Position numbers and translations under genes: made by a program. The notes beneath the pieces were generated by a model. The model saw only the letters and a program-made list of their open reading frames with translations. It did no database searches and had not been told where the DNA came from. A stretch of DNA of 64,000 nucleotides from CAWCJL01 sp963795775 (lineage in GTDB: Bacteria; Acidobacteriota; Terriglobia; Terriglobales; Acidobacteriaceae), in NCBI GenBank assembly GCA_963795775.1, contig CAWCJL010000002.1, positions 434,001 through 498,000 of the forward strand, given 5' to 3'. Shown one piece after another: positions 17,295-25,998 of the stretch (position 1 is the stretch's first letter; every line of letters begins with the position of its first letter).

Positions 17295-17468
17295 GTGGAG
17301 ATTCGCTGGAAATATGACAAAACTCTGGGCGATTTTGGCATCGTAGTCGAGAAACCAGGCGAATTGGCCGCTATCTTTGCCGAAGAGTCTGTGAGGAGAG
17401 CGGTGGCGGGAAATGTCTTGGCAGAAATGCGTTCGCTGGTCCGTCACCTCTTCCGGTGGAAAACTTAG
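17295..17468 (+). CDS. Possible small hypothetical protein (57 aa, GTG start)
   Basis: An uninterrupted frame from GTG 17295 to TAG 17468 reads VEIRWKYDKTLGDFGIVVEK, then a Glu/Arg-rich segment ending LVRHLFRWKT. GGGGA lies about 5 nt before the GTG. The composition (alternating acidic/basic residues, aromatic ends) looks protein-like, but I recognise no family, and short frames arise by chance in GC-rich DNA. The gap between the decarboxylase and the phosphorylase is otherwise 459 bp. Its stop codon overlaps the palindrome block at 17464-17509. Confidence 0.35.
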   Translation: MEIRWKYDKTLGDFGIVVEKPGELAAIFAEESVRRAVAGNVLAEMRSLVRHLFRWKT

Positions 17469-17509
17469 GCGTGGACTTCCACCGGTGGAGTACTGGAGTC
17501 ACACCTAAG
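17464..17509. repeat. Nested palindromes upstream of the glucan phosphorylase gene
   Basis: A perfect 12-bp palindrome TCCACCGGTGGA (17478-17489) is flanked by inverted arms CTTAGG (17464-17469) and CCTAAG (17504-17509), which extend imperfectly inwards as GTGGACT and AGTCAC. A related half (TTCCGGTGGA) precedes it at 17451-17460. This could be an operator for the downstream gene or a terminator for the small frame before it, but there is no T-run. The remaining 207 bases to 17716 show no other clear element. Confidence 0.45.
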
Positions 17510-17716
17510 TGCAACCCGATGGGCATACGAATCGCGGAGAGACCTTGTTAAAATGGAGTTGCACGATTCAACATGGAATCCGGCCGCTCGCAGAGCCGGT
17601 GTCACGATCCCTGGGCTCCGTTGGAGTACAGCGCAGCGTAGAGGAACACCCGTCTTCAGATCGGGTTTCTTCTGTAGAAGAACACCGACCGGCCACGGCG
17701 TGGAGGATGAACCCGA

Positions 17717-19501
17717 ATGCATTACTCGTCGAAATGGGGAAGCTTGTCTGCTTTGAATCTCTCAACCATTGATGGGCACGTAGGTTATTTTTCGATGGAA
17801 ATCGCCATCGATCCCCGGTTTCCCACTTATAGCGGGGGCCTTGGAGTGCTGGCGGGCGATACGTTGCGGTCGGCTGCCGACCTCGGCTTGCCATTGGCGG
17901 CAGTCACACTGCTGCACCGCAAGGGGTACTTCCGCCAGACACTCGATCCGGATGGCAGCCAGCGGGAGCAGGACCAGCCGTGGGAACCAGAAAGCGTGCT
18001 CAAGCGCGAAGATCCCCTGGTTTCCGTCAACGTCGAGGGCCGCACCGTTCTGGTCCGCGCCTGGCGCCACGAGATGGAAGGGGTCACCGGTCACACGATT
18101 CCCATTTACCTGCTCGATACGGACCTTGAACAAAACGATCCCCGCGACCGCGCGCTGACGGATCATCTCTACGGGGGCGATACCAACTATCGCCTGGCGC
18201 AGGAGATCGTGCTCGGCATGGGCGGTTTTCGTATGCTGGACGCGCTCGGCTATGACGTGAACGTCTATCACATGAACGAGGGCCACGCCGCGCTGCTCAC
18301 CATTGCGTTGCTGGAAAAAGTGCTGGCCGGCGCGCCTCTTTCGAGCGCGCTCGATCGCGACATGGAGCAGGTGCGCCAGCGCTGCGTCTTTACCACGCAC
18401 ACGCCGGTGCCGGCGGGCCACGACCGATTCTCCATCGAACAGTCTTATCGCATTCTGGGCGCCGAAGCGACGCAGATTGTGGAGCGCGTGGGCGGCATGC
18501 ACGAAGGCATGCTGAACGTGACATACATCGCGCTGCGGCTTTCCCGTTACGTGAACGGCGTTGCCATGCAGCACGGCAAGGTATCGCGCGCGATGTTCCC
18601 GGAATACCAGATCGACGCGATCACCAACGGCGTGCATGCCGCTACCTGGACCTCCGCCCCCATGCAGGCAGCCTTCGACCGGCACCTGCCGCGCTGGCGC
18701 CAGGACAATGTGCACCTGCGCTATGCGATCGATATTCCCGAGGAAGAGATCGAGCAGGCGCACGAGAAGCAGAAACAGATTCTGCTGGACGAAGTGGCGG
18801 CGCGCACGGGCATCGCGCTCCGTTCCGACCTGTTCACGATCGGCTTCGCGCGTCGCGTGGCGACCTACAAGCGGGGCGACCTGCTGTTCACCGACCCGGA
18901 ACGGCTGGTGCGCATCGCCCAGGAAGCCGGCGGCCTGCAGATCCTGTACGGCGGCAAGGCGCATCCTGCGGACGAGCCGGGCAAGGGCATCATCCGCCAT
19001 ATCTTCCAGGCTGCGAACCGCCTGGCCTCCCAAGGGTTGGAAGACAAGCTCCGCATCGTCTATCTCGAAAACTACGAGTGGCTGCTAGGCGCCATGCTGA
19101 CCGGTGGCGTGGACCTCTGGCTCAACAACCCGCAACGTCCCTACGAGGCCTCCGGCACCAGCGGGATGAAAGCGGCACTCAACGGCGTTCCCAGCCTGAG
19201 CGTGCTCGACGGCTGGTGGATTGAGGGCTGTATCGAAGGCGTCACGGGCTGGTCCATCAACGACGGTAACTCGGATGCAGAAGAAGCCGCCAGCATGTAC
19301 AACAAGCTCGAATCGGCAATCCTTCCGCTGTACTACGGCAATAAGCCGGCTTGGCGGAAGCTGATGCAGACCACCATCGCGATGAACGGCTCGTTCTTCA
19401 ACACGCAGCGCATGCTGGAGCAGTACATTAACAACGCCTATTATCCCGAAAAAAAGATGACCTACTCGGCGGAAGCGCTCGAGCGGGCGTTCGCTAAGTA
19501 G
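17717..19501 (+). CDS. glgP: Alpha-glucan (glycogen/maltodextrin) phosphorylase, short type
   Basis: The 594-residue protein belongs to the short GT35 group (TIGR02094-like), distinct from the roughly 800-residue E. coli GlgP. It releases glucose-1-phosphate from alpha-1,4-glucans. Visible hallmarks are GYFSMEIAIDPRFPTYSGGLG at the N-terminus, YHMNEGHAA, THTPVPAGHDRF, ITNGVHAATW, GFARRVATYKR and the PLP-binding lysine in EASGTSGMK (about residue 487). GGAGG at 17702-17706 precedes the ATG by about 10 nt. The gene is monocistronic and ends at a strong terminator. Confidence 0.95.
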   Translation: MHYSSKWGSLSALNLSTIDGHVGYFSMEIAIDPRFPTYSGGLGVLAGDTLRSAADLGLPLAAVTLLHRKGYFRQTLDPDGSQREQDQPWEPESVLKREDPLVSVNVEGRTVLVRAWRHEMEGVTGHTIPIYLLDTDLEQNDPRDRALTDHLYGGDTNYRLAQEIVLGMGGFRMLDALGYDVNVYHMNEGHAALLTIALLEKVLAGAPLSSALDRDMEQVRQRCVFTTHTPVPAGHDRFSIEQSYRILGAEATQIVERVGGMHEGMLNVTYIALRLSRYVNGVAMQHGKVSRAMFPEYQIDAITNGVHAATWTSAPMQAAFDRHLPRWRQDNVHLRYAIDIPEEEIEQAHEKQKQILLDEVAARTGIALRSDLFTIGFARRVATYKRGDLLFTDPERLVRIAQEAGGLQILYGGKAHPADEPGKGIIRHIFQAANRLASQGLEDKLRIVYLENYEWLLGAMLTGGVDLWLNNPQRPYEASGTSGMKAALNGVPSLSVLDGWWIEGCIEGVTGWSINDGNSDAEEAASMYNKLESAILPLYYGNKPAWRKLMQTTIAMNGSFFNTQRMLEQYINNAYYPEKKMTYSAEALERAFAK

Positions 19502-19518
19502 CCCTCGTTCCGCGCGGA

Positions 19519-19545
19519 AAGGCAGCTCTCGAAAGGAGCTGCCTT
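19519..19545 (+). terminator. Rho-independent terminator after glgP
   Basis: A perfect 10-bp stem (AAGGCAGCTC at 19519-19528 and its complement at 19536-19545) with a 7-nt loop lies 18 nt after the glgP stop codon. It is followed by CTGCTTTG, a modest T-rich tail. Confidence 0.8.
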
Positions 19546-19567
19546 CTGCTTTGTAGCCGCTTTGGGT

Positions 19568-19675
19568 GCCGTCATTCTAAGCGAAGCGAAGAGCCCAGAC
19601 CGATCTTTCAGGGAAGCCAGGATGCCTGGCCCAGCAGAGTCCGCATGGATCCTTCGCTGCGCTCAGGATGACGGC
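19568..19675. repeat. 108-bp MITE/REP-like palindromic element
   Basis: The ends form 24-bp imperfect terminal inverted repeats (21 of 24 match): GCCGTCATTCTAAGCG at the left, and CGCTCAGGATGACGGC at the right. A small internal palindrome GCCAGG-ATG-CCTGGC lies at 19616-19630. The right half contains CCTTCG...CGCTCAGGATGAC, the core seen again at 61342 and in three copies at 63010-63156. This is a dispersed non-coding repeat family. Confidence 0.75.
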
Positions 19676-19752
19676 CACGCCTGCTCACTACGGTGAAGGT
19701 TGTTCAGAAGGTGCACCCCGGAATAGCGTCGTCCCCGGCCCCAGCGAGACCC

Positions 19753-22700
19753 TCAGTCGCCCGCTTGCGGTTCTTCGAGGAAGCGGTCCTTGTGTCCGGG
19801 AATAAACAGCAGCCGCAACTTGTCAAAGAAGAGGTAGACGACTGGCGTGGTGAAGAGCGTCAGCATCTGTGACACGATCAGGCCGCCCACGATGGTGATG
19901 CCCAGCGGCCGCCGCAGTTCCGAGCCAGTGCCCGTTCCCAACGCCAACGGCAGCCCGCCCAATAGCGCGGCCATGGTGGTCATCATGATGGGGCGGAAGC
20001 GCAGCAGGCACGCTTGGTAGATCGCCTCCTCCGGCGACTTCCCTTCTCGTCGTTCCGCATCGAGCGCGAAGTCGATCATCATGATCGCGTTTTTCTTCAC
20101 AATGCCTATGAGCAGGATGATGCCGATCAGCGCGATGACGCTCAGGTCGGTGTGCGTAATCAGCAGGGCAAGGATCGCACCCACGCCCGCCGACGGCAGT
20201 GTAGATAGGATCGTAATGGGGTGCACGTAGCTTTCGTACAGAATTCCGAGGACGATGTAGACCGTGCCCAGCGCCGCTGCAATCAGCATCGGCTCGCTCG
20301 CCAGTGACGACTGAAACGCCTGAGCGGTTCCCGCGAAGTTGGCCTGCACACTGGCCGGCATTCCCATGTCCCGCTCTGCATTTTCAAGCGCGGTAGTGGC
20401 CTGCCCCAGGGCCACGCCCGGTGCTAGATTGAAGCTCAGCGTCACGGCTGGGTACTGCCCCTGGTGGTTCACGGCCAGCGCCGTCCGGCGGGTTTCGAAA
20501 TGCGAGATCGCCGATAACGGAACCTGCTGCCCGTTCGAGGATTTGATGTAGATGCTCTTCAAGGCGTTGGGATCGCGCTGATAGCGTGGGTCCACTTCCA
20601 TCACGACGTGGTACTGGTTCAGCTCCTTGTACATGGTCGAGACCTGGCGCTGGCCGAATGCGTCATAGAGCACGTTGTCCACATCCTGCGGCGTGATGCC
20701 TAGCCGGGATGCAGTGTCTCGATCAATGACTAGTCGCGCTTCGAGGCCGGCATCCTGCTGGTCCGTGGACGCGTCGCGCAGCTCGGGCATGGTGCGCATT
20801 TTGGCCAGAAGTTTGGGCGCCCAGGTGTTCAGTTCATCCAGGTTCGCGTCTTCGAGCGTGTACTGGTACTGCGCATCGCTTGAGCGGCCGCCCACTGTGA
20901 TGTCCTGCGAGGATTGCAGAAACAGTGTGATTCCGGGAATGCTCGAGAGCTTGCTCCGGAGCCGGTTGATGATCTGGTCCGAAGAGGCTGACCGCTTGCT
21001 CAGCGGCTTGAGCGTAATGAACATACGGCCCACGTTGGTAGTGGCGCCCCCGCCCTGCCCGCCGGCAAAGGCCATCACGTACTGCACGCCGGGGTCCTGC
21101 TGCACGATGCGCGCCAGCTCCGCCTGCTTGGTCTTCATCGCGTCAAAGGAGATGTCCTGCGATGCCCGCGCGGCGCCGCCGATGCGGCCTGTGTCCTGCT
21201 GCGGGAAGAAGCCCTTGGGCACGATCACATAGAGGTACACGTTGAGCGCCAACGTACCGACAGTGATGAGCAATACCGGAACCTGGTGCGCAATCACCCA
21301 GCGCAGGCCGCGGTCGTAGCCACCCAGCAGCGTATTGAAAAAGCGCTCGCCCAGGCGGTAGAAGCGACCGCGCGATGCGGGATCGTGCTGCCTCAGGAAC
21401 TTGGCGCACATCATCGGTGTGGTGGTCAGCGAGACGACCAGCGACATCGCAATGGCCACGCTCAAGGTAACCGCAAATTCGCGAAAGAGCCGGCCCACGA
21501 TACCGCCCATCAGCAGGATGGGGATAAAGACCGCGACGAGCGAGGTGCTCATTGAGAGCACCGTAAACCCGATCTCCTTGGAGCCGCGCATCGCCGCGGC
21601 ATACGGCGTCATGCCCTGTTCCAGGTAGCGGCTGATGTTTTCAATCACTACGATCGCGTCATCCACGACGAAGCCGGTCGAGATAGTCAGCGCCATCAGC
21701 GACAGGTTGTCGAGCGTGTAGCCCAGCAGATACATAACGCCAAAGGTGCCCACCAACGAAAGCGGTACTGCCACGCTGGGGATGATGGTGGCCCAGGTAT
21801 CGCGGAGGAAGATGAAGACCACCGCGATCACCAGAAAGATGGAGATCACCAGTGTGATCTCCACGTCAGTAACAGCGGCGCGGATGGTGACAGTGCGGTC
21901 CAGCACCATGGCGATGTGGATGAGCGGCGAGATCGAGGCGCCGAGTCCGGGCATTGCGGCCTTTACTCGGTCCACCGTATCGATCACGTTAGCGCCCGGG
22001 CTCTTGAACACGATGATGAGCACGGCCGGTTTTCCGTTCGCCAGCCCCGCGGTGTAGAGATTGGACGTGCCATCCACCACTTGCCCAAGCTCGGAAAGAC
22101 GCACGGATGCACCGGTCGTGGGATTGTAGCCAACGATCAGCGGCGCGTATTCATCGGCCTTGAACAGTTGGTCCGTGGTGGCGATGTCGGCCAATTCCTG
22201 GCTGTTCTTGAAATAGCCCTTCGCCATGTTGACGTTTACGGCGCCGAGCGTCGCGCGCAGCGACTCCAGACCGATGCCGTACGCAGTCAACTGCAGGGGA
22301 TTCACCTCTACCCGCACCGCGGGGCTGGCGCTGCCGCCCACAAACACCTGGCCGATGCCCTGAATCTGCGCGATCTTCTGCGCCAGGATGGAGTCCGCGG
22401 CGTCATACATCTCCGGCTGGTCCAGGGTCGGCGAGGTCAGCGCCAGGATCATGATCGGCGCATCGGCTGGATTCACCTTCCAGTAGTGCGGATTCTGCGG
22501 CAGGTTCGCCGGCAGGTTTGCCCGCGCCGCGTTGATGGCGGCCTGCACATCACGCGCGGCCCCATTGATGTCGCGGTTCATATCGAACTGAAGGATCACG
22601 CTGGTGCCGCCCAGGGTGCTCGAGGAGGTCATCTGGGTAACACCGGCGATGCGTCCGAATTGCCGTTCGAGCGGGGTGGCCATCGAGGACGCCACCGTCT

Positions 22701-22869
22701 CCGGGCTGGCGCCGGGCAGCGATGCCGAGACGTTGATGGTGGGGAACTCGACTTCCGGCAGTGATGCAACAGGCAGCAGCTTGTAGGCCACTGCGCCCGC
22801 CAACAGCAGTGCGAGGCTGAGCAGCGAAGTGGCTACGGGGCGGCGGATGAACGGAGCGGAAAGGTGCAT
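19753..22869 (-). CDS. mdtC: RND efflux permease, MdtC-type
   Basis: This 1,038-residue inner-membrane pump of the HAE-1 RND family has 12 expected TM segments: TM1 at about 10-30, and TM4 with GFVVDDAIVVIEN at about 398-410 supplying the proton-relay aspartates. TM10 carries GIVKKNAIMMIDFA with the relay lysine. With the neighbouring MdtB-like paralogue it should form the MdtBC heterotrimer, which moves bile salts, novobiocin and similar compounds in enteric bacteria; the substrates here are unknown. It is the last gene of mdtA-mdtB-mdtC, 9 bp after mdtB. MdtB and MdtC are assigned by order and similarity only. Confidence 0.9.
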   Translation of the reverse strand: MHLSAPFIRRPVATSLLSLALLLAGAVAYKLLPVASLPEVEFPTINVSASLPGASPETVASSMATPLERQFGRIAGVTQMTSSSTLGGTSVILQFDMNRDINGAARDVQAAINAARANLPANLPQNPHYWKVNPADAPIMILALTSPTLDQPEMYDAADSILAQKIAQIQGIGQVFVGGSASPAVRVEVNPLQLTAYGIGLESLRATLGAVNVNMAKGYFKNSQELADIATTDQLFKADEYAPLIVGYNPTTGASVRLSELGQVVDGTSNLYTAGLANGKPAVLIIVFKSPGANVIDTVDRVKAAMPGLGASISPLIHIAMVLDRTVTIRAAVTDVEITLVISIFLVIAVVFIFLRDTWATIIPSVAVPLSLVGTFGVMYLLGYTLDNLSLMALTISTGFVVDDAIVVIENISRYLEQGMTPYAAAMRGSKEIGFTVLSMSTSLVAVFIPILLMGGIVGRLFREFAVTLSVAIAMSLVVSLTTTPMMCAKFLRQHDPASRGRFYRLGERFFNTLLGGYDRGLRWVIAHQVPVLLITVGTLALNVYLYVIVPKGFFPQQDTGRIGGAARASQDISFDAMKTKQAELARIVQQDPGVQYVMAFAGGQGGGATTNVGRMFITLKPLSKRSASSDQIINRLRSKLSSIPGITLFLQSSQDITVGGRSSDAQYQYTLEDANLDELNTWAPKLLAKMRTMPELRDASTDQQDAGLEARLVIDRDTASRLGITPQDVDNVLYDAFGQRQVSTMYKELNQYHVVMEVDPRYQRDPNALKSIYIKSSNGQQVPLSAISHFETRRTALAVNHQGQYPAVTLSFNLAPGVALGQATTALENAERDMGMPASVQANFAGTAQAFQSSLASEPMLIAAALGTVYIVLGILYESYVHPITILSTLPSAGVGAILALLITHTDLSVIALIGIILLIGIVKKNAIMMIDFALDAERREGKSPEEAIYQACLLRFRPIMMTTMAALLGGLPLALGTGTGSELRRPLGITIVGGLIVSQMLTLFTTPVVYLFFDKLRLLFIPGHKDRFLEEPQAGD

Positions 22870-22878
22870 GGCCGTGTG

Positions 22879-25800
22879 TTAATCCGCCGAGACGGCGTGC
22901 TCCTCAATGTGAGTGGTGCGGGCTGCGGGACGGCGGGTGAACCGCTGCGCGAAACGATCAAAGTAGATGTAGACGACCGGCGTGGTGTACAGGGTAAGCG
23001 CCTGCGAGACGATGAGGCCGCCCACGATGGTGATGCCTAGCGGCTTGCGCAGCTCCGAACCCATGCCGGTGCCCAACGCGAGCGGCAGGCCGCCCAGCAG
23101 CGCCGCCATGGTGGTCATCATGATGGGCCGGAAGCGCAGCAGGCACGCCTGGTAAATGGAGTCCTCCGGCGAACGTCCCTCCTTGCGCTCGGCTTCAAGC
23201 GCAAAGTCGATCATCATGATGGCGTTCTTCTTCACAATACCGATCAGCAGGATGATGCCGATGATGCCAATGACATTCAGGTCCATGCGGAAGAGCATCA
23301 GTGCGAGGATCGCGCCGACGCCTGCGGAGGGCAGTGTGGAAAGAATCGTTACCGGGTGGATGTAGCTCTCGTACAGCACACCAAGCACGATGTACACGGT
23401 GATGAGCGCGGCCAGAATGAGCACCGGCTCGTTGGTGAGCGAGGCTTCAAAGGCCTTGGCCGTGCCCTGGAAGCTGGCGTTTACGCTTTCCGGCATGCCG
23501 ATTTGCTGCTCGACATTGTTGATCGCTTTGACCGCGTCTCCGAGCGAGGCGCCGGGCGCCAGGTTGAACGAGATGGTCGAGGCCGGAAACTGGCCCAGGT
23601 GCTCGATGGACAGCGGCACGTTATGCCGCTCCACATGGACGAACGTGCTGAGGGGCACCTCGGTGCCGGTGCTCGACTTCACGTAAATGCTGCTCAGGTC
23701 GCCGGGGTCGGTGCTGAAGTTGGGCTGCACCTCCAGCACCACGTGGTACTGGTTGAGCTGCGTAAACATGGTCGAGACCTGGCGCTGACCAAAGGCGTCG
23801 TAGAGGGTGTTGTCGATCGAGGAGATGGAGACGCCGAGGCGCGACGCGGTGTCGCGGTCGATGACCAGCTCCGTCTCGATGCCCTTGTCCTGCAGGTCGC
23901 TGGCCACATCGCGCAGCGCGGGCTGTTTGCGCAGCGCTCTCACCAGATTGCGCGTCCAGGTAGTCAGCTCCTCGGAGTTGGCGCTTTCGAGCGAGTACTG
24001 ATATTGCGTGCGGCTCACACTGCTGGCCACGGTGAGGTCCTGCAGCGGTTGCAGATAGAGCGTAATTCCTTCTACCTGCTGGAGCCTGGATTGCAGACGC
24101 TGAATGATCGCCGGAGCGCGGTCGCTGCGCTCGTCGAGCGGCTTCAGATTGATCTGGATACGGCCGCTGTTCATCGTGGTGTTTACGCCATCCACGCCGA
24201 TGAAGGAAGAGAGACTGGCGACATCGGGATCTTGGAGGATCACATCGGCCAGGCGCTGTTGCCGCTGCGCCATGCTGGTGAAGGATACGGTCTGCGGCGC
24301 TTCGGAGATGCCCAGCAGAATGCCCGTGTCTTCCACCGGGAAGAAGCCCTTGGGCACGAAGATGTAGAGCAGCAGAGTCAGTACCAGGGTGCCAATCGTG
24401 ACCAGCAGTGTGACAAAACGATGGCGCAGGACGAACTGCAGCGTGCTGGCGTAGAACGCGATCACGCGCTCGAAAAAGCGCTCCGATGAACGATAGAAGC
24501 GGCCCTGCTCGGACGCGGGCCGGTGGCGCAGAATTTTGGCGCACATCATCGGCGTGAGCGTGAGCGAAACCACGGCAGAAACCAGAATGGTCACCGCCAG
24601 GGTGATGGCGAACTCGCGGAAGAGCCGTCCTACGACGTCGCCCATAAAGAGCAGCGGGATGAGTACCGCGATCAGCGAAACGGTCAGCGAGAGAATCGTG
24701 AAGCCGATCTGCTCCGAGCCCTTCAGCGCCGCGGCGAGCGGCGTATCGCCTTCTTCAATGAAGCGCGAGATATTCTCGATCATCACGATCGCGTCATCCA
24801 CGACGAAACCGGTCGAGATGGTGAGCGCCATCAGCGTGAGATTGTTCAGGCTGTAGCCCAGCAGATACATCACCCCGAAGGTGCCCACAAGCGAGAGCGG
24901 CACCGCGACCGCAGGAATGACGGTAGCGGCGAGCGTGCGCAGGAAGAGGAAGATGACCATGACCACCAGCGCGATGGTCAGGAGCAGCTCAAACTGCACA
25001 TCCTTGACGGACGAGCGGATGGTGATCGTGCGATCGGTCAGCACGGTCACATTGATCGCCGCCGGCATGGCGATGCGGAGCTGAGGAAGCAGCTTGGTGA
25101 TGCGGTCCACCACGCCAATGATGTTGGCTCCGGGCTGCCGCTGAATGTTCAGGATGACTGCGGGCGTGCGGTTCATCCATGCCGCCTGCATCACGTTTTC
25201 CGCGCCGTCCTTAATGGTGGCCACGTCGGACATGCGCACCGGCGCGCCATTGCGATAAGCCACGATCACCGGTTTATAGTCGGCGCTGGACAGCAACTGA
25301 TCGTTGGCGCCGATGGAATACGTCTGGCGCGTGCCGTTCAGGTTGCCCTTGGCCTGGTCCACGTTGGCCGAACCCACGGCCGTGCGCAGATCTTCGAGGT
25401 TCAGGCCATAGGACGCCAGTTGCGCGGGATTCGCCTGAATGCGCACCGCCGGCTTCTGCCCGCCGGCAATCGATACCAATCCCACGCCGGAGACCTGCGA
25501 GATCTTCTGCGCCATGTTGGTATCGGCCAGATCTTCGACCTGCTCCAGCGGCATGGAGTCAGAGGTCAGCGCCAGCGTCATAATGGGCTGGTCAGCCGGA
25601 TTGACCTTGTTGTAGATGGGAGGATTGGGCAGGCCCGTCGGCAGGAAACTCTGCGCCGAGTTGATCCCGGCCTGTACCTCCTGCTCGGCCACGTCGATGT
25701 CTTCGTCCAGGTTGAACTGCAGCGTGATGACCGACCCGCCCTGCGAGCTGGTGGAAGTCATCTGGTTCAGCCCGGGCATCTGGCCGAACTGGCGCTCGAG

Positions 25801-25998
25801 CGGAGCGGTGACGGCCGAGGACATCACATCCGGGCTGGCCCCGGGGTAGAAGGTCACCACCTGGATGATGGGGTAGTCCACCTCCGGCAAGGCAGAGACC
25901 GGCAATTGCCGGTACGCCACGAAGCCGGCGAGCAGGATCGCCGCCATCAGCAACGATGTGGCGACGGGGCGGAGAATAAATGGTCGGGAAGGGCTCAC
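22879..25998 (-). CDS. mdtB: RND efflux permease, MdtB-type
   Basis: This 1,039-residue RND pump is paralogous to the downstream permease throughout its length. It begins SRPFILRPVATSLLMAAILLAGF (TM1), has GFVVDDAIVMIEN at about 396-408 and the TM10 lysine in GIVKKNAIMMIDFALEAER. Large periplasmic porter loops lie between TM1-2 and TM7-8. The start codon overlaps the stop of the adaptor gene by 4 nt (ATGA, 25995-25998), indicating translational coupling. The adaptor followed by two permeases is the MdtABC arrangement. No outer-membrane factor accompanies this operon; the one at 32582 or a distant TolC may serve it. Confidence 0.92.
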   Translation of the reverse strand: MSPSRPFILRPVATSLLMAAILLAGFVAYRQLPVSALPEVDYPIIQVVTFYPGASPDVMSSAVTAPLERQFGQMPGLNQMTSTSSQGGSVITLQFNLDEDIDVAEQEVQAGINSAQSFLPTGLPNPPIYNKVNPADQPIMTLALTSDSMPLEQVEDLADTNMAQKISQVSGVGLVSIAGGQKPAVRIQANPAQLASYGLNLEDLRTAVGSANVDQAKGNLNGTRQTYSIGANDQLLSSADYKPVIVAYRNGAPVRMSDVATIKDGAENVMQAAWMNRTPAVILNIQRQPGANIIGVVDRITKLLPQLRIAMPAAINVTVLTDRTITIRSSVKDVQFELLLTIALVVMVIFLFLRTLAATVIPAVAVPLSLVGTFGVMYLLGYSLNNLTLMALTISTGFVVDDAIVMIENISRFIEEGDTPLAAALKGSEQIGFTILSLTVSLIAVLIPLLFMGDVVGRLFREFAITLAVTILVSAVVSLTLTPMMCAKILRHRPASEQGRFYRSSERFFERVIAFYASTLQFVLRHRFVTLLVTIGTLVLTLLLYIFVPKGFFPVEDTGILLGISEAPQTVSFTSMAQRQQRLADVILQDPDVASLSSFIGVDGVNTTMNSGRIQINLKPLDERSDRAPAIIQRLQSRLQQVEGITLYLQPLQDLTVASSVSRTQYQYSLESANSEELTTWTRNLVRALRKQPALRDVASDLQDKGIETELVIDRDTASRLGVSISSIDNTLYDAFGQRQVSTMFTQLNQYHVVLEVQPNFSTDPGDLSSIYVKSSTGTEVPLSTFVHVERHNVPLSIEHLGQFPASTISFNLAPGASLGDAVKAINNVEQQIGMPESVNASFQGTAKAFEASLTNEPVLILAALITVYIVLGVLYESYIHPVTILSTLPSAGVGAILALMLFRMDLNVIGIIGIILLIGIVKKNAIMMIDFALEAERKEGRSPEDSIYQACLLRFRPIMMTTMAALLGGLPLALGTGMGSELRKPLGITIVGGLIVSQALTLYTTPVVYIYFDRFAQRFTRRPAARTTHIEEHAVSAD

